Assembly: GCA_002747395.1 (NCBI GenBank)
Contig: PDPE01000008.1
Location: forward strand, 1-40,000
Direction of reading: 5' to 3'
DNA: 40,000 nt
DNA from: Pseudomonadota bacterium
GTDB lineage: Bacteria > Pseudomonadota > Gammaproteobacteria > Pseudomonadales > Oleiphilaceae
In this document: in pieces, positions 33,369-40,000 of the stretch
Numbering within the stretch: position 1 is the first letter of the stretch
Layout: every line of letters begins with the position of its first letter
Notes under the pieces: model-generated
Database searches by the model: none
Told to the model about the DNA's origin: nothing
What the model saw: only the letters and a program-made list of their open reading frames with translations
Position numbers and translations under genes: made by a program

Positions 33369-33722
33369 ATGAGTAGAAAAACGATCATATATCACAACCC
33401 TCGTTGTTCAAAATCCCGTGCGACCCTTGGACTGTTGGAAGAAAAAGGGGAGGCGCTTGATGTGGTCAAGTACTTGGAAACGCCACCAAATAAAGAGACG
33501 TTGCGGCACATATTAACGATGCTGGGACTTTCGCCGCGAGCATTGATGCGCCAAGGGGAGGCTGAGTATAAGGAGCATAACCTAGCGGATGAATCATTGA
33601 GCGACGAGCAATTGCTTGATGCTATGGTGGCCTATCCAAAGTTAATTGAACGCCCCATTGTGGTGAAAGACGGCAAGGCTGCCATTGGGCGGCCGCCTGA
33701 ATCAGTTTTGGAAATACTTTAA
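33369..33722 (+). CDS. arsC: Arsenate reductase (glutaredoxin type), ArsC family
   Basis: 117 residues from the ATG at 33369. The start MSRKTIIYHNPRCSKSR holds the catalytic Cys13 in the C-S-K-S-R context of ArsC. Later family features are YLETPPNKETLRHIL, LMRQGEAEYKE and ERPIVV, with the expected Arg residues. No arsR or arsB is nearby. The arsC-wrbA-DUF2069 order is the common housekeeping arrangement, so it may not be dedicated to arsenic resistance. Ten bases separate it from wrbA. Confidence 0.93.
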   Translation: MSRKTIIYHNPRCSKSRATLGLLEEKGEALDVVKYLETPPNKETLRHILTMLGLSPRALMRQGEAEYKEHNLADESLSDEQLLDAMVAYPKLIERPIVVKDGKAAIGRPPESVLEIL

Positions 33723-33729
33723 AGGGTGA

Positions 33730-34709
<980 letters not shown>

Positions 34710-34754
34710 TATGGCTAACGCACAACGCTTGTAATGGGCTCGTCTGGCTTGACC

Positions 34755-35570
34755 CTATGACTGTTCCTCAGCCTTTACCTGCTGCCAGACTTGGTCAAGT
34801 TCTTCATCGGTATAATCACGTAACTCGCCTTTTGCTGTTAGCAGTTGCAACAGGCGATTGGTTCGCTTTTCAAACTTGTTGTTCGCCTTGCGCAGAGCAT
34901 TCTCCGGTTCCACCTTGAGCTGGTGTGCAAGATTGGCCACACTGAGTAACAGATCGCCGACTTCCTCCTCAATGCGCTCCTGACACTCGTTTAGTGAGAC
35001 ACTTTCAATGACCTCGTCCAACTCTTCTCTAACCTTATCAGCCACGGGTTGCCATGCTCGCCAGTCAAACCCAAAGCTTGAAGCACGTTTTTTAAGTTTG
35101 ACTGAGCGCATCAATGCCGGTTGATTTTGTGAAATATCGTCAAAAAAACCACTATGGGACCCACTATGTTTTTGTTGCCGCTCCTGTTGCTTGATGACCT
35201 CCCAGTCTGCTTTTTGTGCTGCTTCATCCTCATACTTTTTGTCAGTAAAAACATGAGGATGTCGCCTTATCATTTTATGGCTAATGGCTTCGGCGACAGT
35301 ATTGAACTCAAACTGACCTTGTTCTTTGGCAATTTGAGCATAAAAAACAATTTGGAATAATAAGTCACCTAATTCATCGCACAGCTCAGCAGGGTTGTTG
35401 GCATCTATTGCAGCACCAACTTCGTGGACTTCCTCCAGAGTATGAGGAAAAAGACTGCCCCAAGTTTGGCGCCGATCCCACGGGCATCCACTATCCGGAT
35501 CTCTGAGTTTCGCCATAATGCCCAATAGTTGTTGCATGGCAGGGAGGGGATGATTGTTTGTTGGAGTCAT
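34755..35570 (-). CDS. mazG: Nucleoside triphosphate pyrophosphohydrolase MazG
   Basis: 271 residues with two MazG domains. The first has GCPWDRRQTWGSLFPHTLEE and the metal-binding pattern EEVHEVGAAI...ELCDELGDLL (about residues 39-70). The second, C-terminal domain has EEVGDLLLSVANLAHQL (about 207-223). MazG removes pyrophosphate from non-canonical dNTPs and lowers the alarmone pool in E. coli. An internal Met (35537) could also be a start; neither has a strong ribosome-binding site. Confidence 0.95.
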   Translation of the reverse strand: MTPTNNHPLPAMQQLLGIMAKLRDPDSGCPWDRRQTWGSLFPHTLEEVHEVGAAIDANNPAELCDELGDLLFQIVFYAQIAKEQGQFEFNTVAEAISHKMIRRHPHVFTDKKYEDEAAQKADWEVIKQQERQQKHSGSHSGFFDDISQNQPALMRSVKLKKRASSFGFDWRAWQPVADKVREELDEVIESVSLNECQERIEEEVGDLLLSVANLAHQLKVEPENALRKANNKFEKRTNRLLQLLTAKGELRDYTDEELDQVWQQVKAEEQS

Positions 35571-35660
35571 GGGGTAGTGTCCAGTTGCGAGGAGGGTTGC
35601 AATGATATGGGGCTAAACATCCACTTGCAATTCAATACACGAAAGATCAATATCCCCAGC

Positions 35661-35885
35661 ATGAGTAAAAAAGCAAAGAAAGTCAGTTATGAAGACTCAG
35701 TTGCGCGTCTGGAAGAGACAATAGCCAGGTTGGAGCAGGGTGATATGTCGCTTGAGGAGGCGTTGCAGTCCTTTGAGGAAGGGGTGTGCTTGAGCCGGGA
35801 GTGTCAGAAACTATTGGCTGATGCAGAGCGACGAGTGGTGCGACTGACTGCGGATGGTGAAGAAGATTTTTTAACGGATGAATAA
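35661..35885 (+). CDS. xseB: Exodeoxyribonuclease VII small subunit
   Basis: 74 residues from the ATG at 35661. The core YEDSVARLEETIARLEQGDM and SLEEALQSFEEGVCLSRECQ is the typical XseB helical hairpin. It forms exonuclease VII with XseA, degrading single-stranded DNA from both ends; xseA is elsewhere. The frame overlaps the start of ispA by 8 bases (ATGAATAA), as in E. coli xseB-ispA-dxs. Confidence 0.95.
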   Translation: MSKKAKKVSYEDSVARLEETIARLEQGDMSLEEALQSFEEGVCLSRECQKLLADAERRVVRLTADGEEDFLTDE

Positions 35886-36765
35886 AGTCAAATTGTCAGA
35901 GCCTCACCGCTTGCGGATTGAGCAGGTGCTATCGGAGGCGCTTCCCCTTCAGGATATTGCCCCCTCTCGTTTACATGAAGCCATGCGTTATTCAGCTTTG
36001 GCAGGTGGTAAGCGAATTCGTCCAAGGTTGGTTTATGCCAGTGGTGCAGCGTTACAAATCCCCTTATTGCCGCTGGATCGCATTGCAGTGGCGGTCGAAT
36101 GTATTCATGCATATTCGCTGGTGCATGATGACTTGCCTGCGATGGATGACGATGATCTGCGGCGTGGTATTCCCACGGCACATAAAGCGTTTGGTGAAGC
36201 AACTGCCATCCTCTCCGGTGATGCCTTGCAGGCGTTTGCCTTTGAATGGCTGAGCGAGCCGATAGATGGTGTAACGCCTGAGCAGCAGCTCCGGTTGATC
36301 CACATGCTATCGGTTGCGGCAGGCTCTCAGGGGATGGTGGGTGGTCAGGCCATCGACCTTGCATCGGTTGGGTTGGGGTTAGCAGAGCAGCAATTGGAAG
36401 TGATGCACGCCCGCAAAACTGGCGCATTGATCAATGCTAGTGTACTCATGCCAGCCTATTGCAGTAATCAGGTCAGCGATAAACAACGCGAGTCACTGAA
36501 CCAATATGCTAATGCAATCGGTCTGGCTTTTCAGGTTCAGGATGACATTCTGGATGTTGAAAGTGACACGGAGACACTGGGTAAACAACAAGGTGCCGAC
36601 ATGGCCGCCAACAAGCCGACCTATCCCTCAATTTTGGGTATGGCTGGGGCCAAAGAGAAGCTGCATCTGCTTCACCAGAAGTCGTTAGCGGCACTTGATG
36701 AGTTTGGTTCTGAGGCAGACTTGCTAAGGGATATTGCCCAGTTTATTGTGCAACGCATTAAGTAA
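35878..36765 (+). CDS. ispA: Farnesyl diphosphate synthase (geranyltranstransferase)
   Basis: 295 residues. It condenses DMAPP/GPP with IPP to give C15 farnesyl diphosphate. The two Asp-rich metal-binding motifs are present: [15 protein letters not shown] (about 82-96) and [13 protein letters not shown] (about 217-229). GGKRIRPRL (about 43-51) and KTGALI (about 179) are also typical. It overlaps xseB upstream and dxs downstream (TAATG at 36763-36767), so the isoprenoid genes are coupled. Confidence 0.97.
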   Translation: MNKVKLSEPHRLRIEQVLSEALPLQDIAPSRLHEAMRYSALAGGKRIRPRLVYASGAALQIPLLPLDRIAVAVECIHAYSLVHDDLPAMDDDDLRRGIPTAHKAFGEATAILSGDALQAFAFEWLSEPIDGVTPEQQLRLIHMLSVAAGSQGMVGGQAIDLASVGLGLAEQQLEVMHARKTGALINASVLMPAYCSNQVSDKQRESLNQYANAIGLAFQVQDDILDVESDTETLGKQQGADMAANKPTYPSILGMAGAKEKLHLLHQKSLAALDEFGSEADLLRDIAQFIVQRIK

Positions 36766-38558
36766 TGTCGATACTGGATCAGGTGGTGACACCCGATGAG
36801 CTTCGTTCACTGGAGAAAGCGCAGCTACCAGAGTTATGTGATGAACTACGGGCTTTTTTGCTGACATCCATTGCTGATTCAGGTGGGCATTTTTCCGCAG
36901 GCTTGGGTGTCGTAGAGCTCACGGTCGCACTACATTATGTCTTTAACACTCCCGAAGATCGCTTGGTGTGGGATGTTGGACATCAAGCCTATCCCCATAA
37001 GATTCTCACAGGGCGGCGCGACCGGCTAAGTAGTATTCGTCAGCAAGGTGGCCTGTCCGGTTTTCCCACGCGCAGCGAAAGTGAATACGATGCCTTTGGC
37101 GTAGGTCACTCCAGTACCTCGATCAGTGCTGCGTTGGGAATGGCAATAGCGGCGAAACAACAGGGTATCAAGCGTCAAAGCATTGCTGTTATTGGCGATG
37201 GTGCGCTGACTGCGGGTATGGCATACGAGGCGTTGAATCATGCGGGTACCCTGGATGTGAGCATGTTGGTGGTCTTAAACGATAACGATATGTCGATTTC
37301 ACCCAATGTGGGTGGTTTACGTCGATATCTTTCCCGTCGTACTCAAACGCACGTCAAGGGTGCATCACCGTCCGCCACATTGTTCGAGGAAATGGGGTTT
37401 AACTGCTACGGGCCAGTTGACGGGCATGATGTGCTTGAATTGGTAAGGCTTTTTGAAAAGGTTCGTGATTGTGAAGGGCTTCATTTTTTGCATGTGCTAA
37501 CCAAAAAAGGGAAGGGGTATGTGCCGGCAGAAAATGATCCCTGTGCTTATCATGGCGTGTCTGCGTTTGATTTAACGCAAGGCTTGACGAAAAGTTCCCA
37601 GACATCCACCCCGACCTATACTCAAGTGTTTAGCAAGTGGTTATGTGATATCGCCGCCCGTGATGAGCGTGTAGTGGGTATTACACCTGCGATGTGTGAA
37701 GGCTCTGGGCTGGTTGAGTTTTCCAAAAAATTCCCAGATCGCTATTTTGATGTAGCCATTGCCGAGCAGCATGCGGTGACATTGGCTGCAGGTCTGGCGT
37801 GTGACGGGATGAAACCCGTTGTTGCGATTTATTCGACATTTTTGCAGCGTGCCTATGACCAATTAATTCATGATGTGGCGATACAAAACTTGCCAGTCAT
37901 CTTCGCGATTGATCGTGCGGGGTTGGTGGGTGCGGATGGTATGACACACGCAGGCAGCTATGATCTGTCTTATTTGCGTTGTATTCCCAATATGGTGGTG
38001 ATGGTACCCGCAGATGAAAATGAGTGTCGGCACATGCTTTACACCGCCTATTTGCAGGATGCTCCCACCGCAGTGCGCTATCCACGCGATAAGGGCGTAG
38101 GAGCGGAGCCGGAGGAAGTCATGACAGCATTAGACATTGGTAAGGCAAAGCCACTGCGCGACGGGAAGCGGATTGCTATTTTATTATTTGGCGCTTTACT
38201 CGATCCTGCCAAAGAGGCAGCTGAGGTACTGGATGCCGGTTTGGTTAACATGCGTTTCGTTAAACCCCTTGATGAAGCCATGATTCAAGATGTTGCAAAC
38301 AAGTACGAAATTATTGTCACTTTGGAAGATAATGCTATCCAGGGAGGTGCAGGTAGCGCTGTTTCGGAAAGTTTGGCCAAAACTGGGACAACCGTTTTTG
38401 TTTTGCACCTAGGACTCCCTGATCGGTATATCGGACACGCCAGTCGTGAGCAACAGCTTGCGGAGGCTGGTTTATCCGCAGCAGGAATCATTCGGCAAGT
38501 GAATGATTTTGTAAACGCTAAGACCCCGCTAGAGTTCGGTCATAGCTGGCATCGCTAG
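36765..38558 (+). CDS. dxs: 1-deoxy-D-xylulose-5-phosphate synthase
   Basis: 597 residues, slightly shorter than the usual 620. It makes DXP from pyruvate and glyceraldehyde-3-phosphate, the first step of the MEP isoprenoid pathway. Landmarks: [15 protein letters not shown] near 69, the TPP-binding [18 protein letters not shown] near 145, [13 protein letters not shown], the catalytic Glu in [18 protein letters not shown] near 330, and [19 protein letters not shown]. The ATG overlaps the ispA stop. Compared with E. coli, the N-terminal tract and a segment after the TPP site look shortened; all active-site motifs remain. Confidence 0.96.
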   Translation: MSILDQVVTPDELRSLEKAQLPELCDELRAFLLTSIADSGGHFSAGLGVVELTVALHYVFNTPEDRLVWDVGHQAYPHKILTGRRDRLSSIRQQGGLSGFPTRSESEYDAFGVGHSSTSISAALGMAIAAKQQGIKRQSIAVIGDGALTAGMAYEALNHAGTLDVSMLVVLNDNDMSISPNVGGLRRYLSRRTQTHVKGASPSATLFEEMGFNCYGPVDGHDVLELVRLFEKVRDCEGLHFLHVLTKKGKGYVPAENDPCAYHGVSAFDLTQGLTKSSQTSTPTYTQVFSKWLCDIAARDERVVGITPAMCEGSGLVEFSKKFPDRYFDVAIAEQHAVTLAAGLACDGMKPVVAIYSTFLQRAYDQLIHDVAIQNLPVIFAIDRAGLVGADGMTHAGSYDLSYLRCIPNMVVMVPADENECRHMLYTAYLQDAPTAVRYPRDKGVGAEPEEVMTALDIGKAKPLRDGKRIAILLFGALLDPAKEAAEVLDAGLVNMRFVKPLDEAMIQDVANKYEIIVTLEDNAIQGGAGSAVSESLAKTGTTVFVLHLGLPDRYIGHASREQQLAEAGLSAAGIIRQVNDFVNAKTPLEFGHSWHR

Positions 38559-38624
38559 ACAAGCTATAAGTTTTATAGCATGATCAGCCGCACCTCTGTG
38601 AGGCGTTAAGCGCAGGTTATGACA

Positions 38625-38653
38625 TTGTTTAATAAACTAACCCAATATATCTT
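38625..38653 (+). promoter_or_regulatory. Possible lpxC promoter
   Basis: TTGTTT (38625-38630) and TATCTT (38648-38653) are separated by 17 bases, in the 137-base gap before lpxC. The match is weak in the -35 element. A small hairpin GCTATAA-GTT-TTATAGC lies upstream at 38563-38579 near the dxs end. Confidence 0.3.
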
Positions 38654-38695
38654 ACCAGCCATAATAAAAATAACGGCTCGGTCAACGGGGATTTT

Positions 38696-39607
38696 ATGTT
38701 AGCACAAAGAACACTACAGCGTGCCGTGAGTACGGTAGGCATTGGTTTGCACTCAGGGCAGCGCGTCGGACTGACACTACGGCCAGCAGCGCCCGATACA
38801 GGGATTGTATACCGTCGCATTGATCTTGATACTCCTGTCACAATTAATTGCACACCACGAGCCGTTGGTGAAACCGTTCTTAGCACCACATTAGTTCAGG
38901 AGGGCGTTAAAGTCGGTACAATTGAGCACTTGATGTCTGCATTTGCGGGTTTGGGTATTGATAATGTCTATGTGGATTTGACCGCATCTGAAGTTCCCGT
39001 CATGGATGGTAGCTCGGCACCTTTCATTTATCTGATCCAGTCAGCTGGAATCGAAACACAGTGCGTACCTAAAAAGTTCATTAAGGTTAAACGGACTGTT
39101 CGCTTTGAAAACCAGGCGGGTTGGGCGGAGCTTCGCCCTTATGAGGGTTTCAGGGTATCCTTTGAAATCGATTTTGACCATCCAGCAATTAGGTCTACCG
39201 AGCAGGTATTGGCACTGGACTTTTCAAAAACATCCTACAGTCGAGAGATCAGTCGAGCACGCACCTTCGGTTTTATGCGTGATGTTGAATACATGCGTGC
39301 CAGAAACCTGGGGTTGGGTGGTAGCTTGGGGAATGCTGTTGTGCTGGATGAATATCGCGTGTTGAACAAAGATGGCCTTCGTTACGATAATGAGTTTGTG
39401 AAACACAAAATGCTGGATGCAGTCGGTGACTTATATACGATTGGTCATAGCATTATTGGCGCATATCACGGTTATAAATCAGGTCATGCGATTAATAATC
39501 TACTGCTTCACGAGCTGATTGCCCAGCCTGACGCATGGGAGTTGGTCACTGTAGAGCCAGAAAAAGAGGCTCAGATTAGCTACGCAGGTGAGCTTGGTTA
39601 TGCCTGA
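38696..39607 (+). CDS. lpxC: UDP-3-O-acyl-N-acetylglucosamine deacetylase LpxC
   Basis: 303 residues, the family length. It carries out the committed step of lipid A synthesis, a zinc-dependent deacetylation. Visible residues: [17 protein letters not shown] at the N-terminus, the catalytic Glu77 and zinc ligand His78 in [10 protein letters not shown], the zinc ligands in [10 protein letters not shown] near 237-246, and His in GHAINNLL near 264. Here it stands without the ftsZ/ftsA genes that often precede it, directly after dxs. Confidence 0.97.
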   Translation: MLAQRTLQRAVSTVGIGLHSGQRVGLTLRPAAPDTGIVYRRIDLDTPVTINCTPRAVGETVLSTTLVQEGVKVGTIEHLMSAFAGLGIDNVYVDLTASEVPVMDGSSAPFIYLIQSAGIETQCVPKKFIKVKRTVRFENQAGWAELRPYEGFRVSFEIDFDHPAIRSTEQVLALDFSKTSYSREISRARTFGFMRDVEYMRARNLGLGGSLGNAVVLDEYRVLNKDGLRYDNEFVKHKMLDAVGDLYTIGHSIIGAYHGYKSGHAINNLLLHELIAQPDAWELVTVEPEKEAQISYAGELGYA

Positions 39608-39611
39608 TTTT

Positions 39612-39977
39612 TTAAGTATCTAGTTCATCAAGAACCGCTGATAACATCTTCTTAATGTCATCTGGCAGTGGCTTGTGTACCTTGGGTGGGGCTGGCGGGG
39701 GCATGACAGGCGGTGATATTTTCACCCTAATCTCTTTGAACTCTCCCAAAAAGCGTTTGTTGATAAAGCGCAGAATATCTTGCTGTTGGTAACGCAGCTG
39801 CGAAGCAAATACCGGACTCTCTAGCAATAAAGTGATCTCCTGTCGTCTTGGTAGCACAAATAGTTTGTGTTGCTCGGGGTTAATTCCCAAGTGTTGGCAA
39901 ACCGCCACTGACAGTCGGTCAATGTTTTTGATGCTTTCAGAGATGTAGGTATTTTGGAGCTTGCGTACTTGCTTCAT
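39612..39977 (-). CDS. dciA: DciA-family (DUF721) replicative helicase loader
   Basis: 121 residues. The N-terminal KH-like DUF721 domain (about 15-90) includes VCQHLGINPEQHKLFVLPRR and ITLLLESPVFASQLRYQQ, ending with FKEIRVKI. A Pro-rich linker and a short helix (KPLPDDIKKMLSAVLDELDT) close the protein. DciA loads DnaB in bacteria without DnaC/DnaI. Its place next to lpxC is typical of gammaproteobacteria with DciA, although here it converges with lpxC, only 4 bases apart. Confidence 0.88.
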   Translation of the reverse strand: MKQVRKLQNTYISESIKNIDRLSVAVCQHLGINPEQHKLFVLPRRQEITLLLESPVFASQLRYQQQDILRFINKRFLGEFKEIRVKISPPVMPPPAPPKVHKPLPDDIKKMLSAVLDELDT

Positions 39978-40000
39978 GCTGCCCAGTGTAACTTATTTCA

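Overview
The window is a 40 kb piece of ordinary, gene-dense chromosome from a gammaproteobacterium of moderate GC content. Supporting this placement are a complete iscRSUA-hscBA-fdx-iscX cluster in the proteobacterial order, dnaG next to rpoD, cmoB, a surE-pcm-yqaA-(nlpD-like) block, an arsC-wrbA-DUF2069 block, xseB-ispA-dxs and lpxC-dciA. I infer a non-enteric, perhaps Thiotrichales-like lineage from a DciA-type helicase loader, a mupP/yciK neighbourhood like that of Pseudomonas, and a thrombospondin-type-3 surface protein. The genus cannot be fixed from the sequence alone.

Layout, left to right. 1-2180: the 3' end of a VWA/TPR 'Bat' protein carrying perfect 15-bp repeats, then batD. 2234-3260: the rplM-rpsI ribosomal operon with promoter and terminator. 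3243-4382: an AT-rich EamA transporter gene of foreign appearance, and a decayed 3' end of an ABC-transporter ATPase gene. 4383-10031: the isc iron-sulfur cluster operon, with an IscR-type operator over its promoter. 10061-14480: moaB, dnaG, rpoD and a CAU tRNA (probably tRNA-Ile2), then a terminator. 14739-16000: a very basic LysM protein and a periplasmic thioredoxin-like protein, both on the minus strand. 16054-20674: a Gph/MupP-like phosphatase, an uncharacterised MotA/ExbB-like plus MotB-like pair, a YciK-family SDR protein whose catalytic tyrosine is replaced, and cmoB. 20701-22542: a DEAD-box helicase on the minus strand. 23078-24481: a GlxA/AraC regulator, then tmRNA. 24788-28680: a 915-residue calcium-binding-repeat protein with a GlyGly-CTERM-like tail, and an OmpA-family protein. 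28876-32704: an Smr protein, surE, pcm, yqaA and a LysM lipoprotein made of six aromatic/Gln-rich repeats in the nlpD position. 32767-34709: a TlpA-like protein, arsC, wrbA and a DUF2069 protein. 34755-39977: mazG, xseB-ispA-dxs, lpxC and dciA.

Most of the genes are housekeeping and work in recognisable units: Fe-S assembly, replication and transcription initiation, isoprenoid precursors (ispA-dxs), lipid A (lpxC), and protein and nucleotide repair (pcm, surE, mazG). The least explained parts are the proton-channel-like pair at 16778-18864, the surface-protein pair downstream of tmRNA, the repeat lipoprotein at 31514, the YciK-like protein with an altered active site, and the EamA/ABC-remnant island between rpsI and iscR. 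No CRISPR array, phage, integrase, transposase or insertion sequence was seen.
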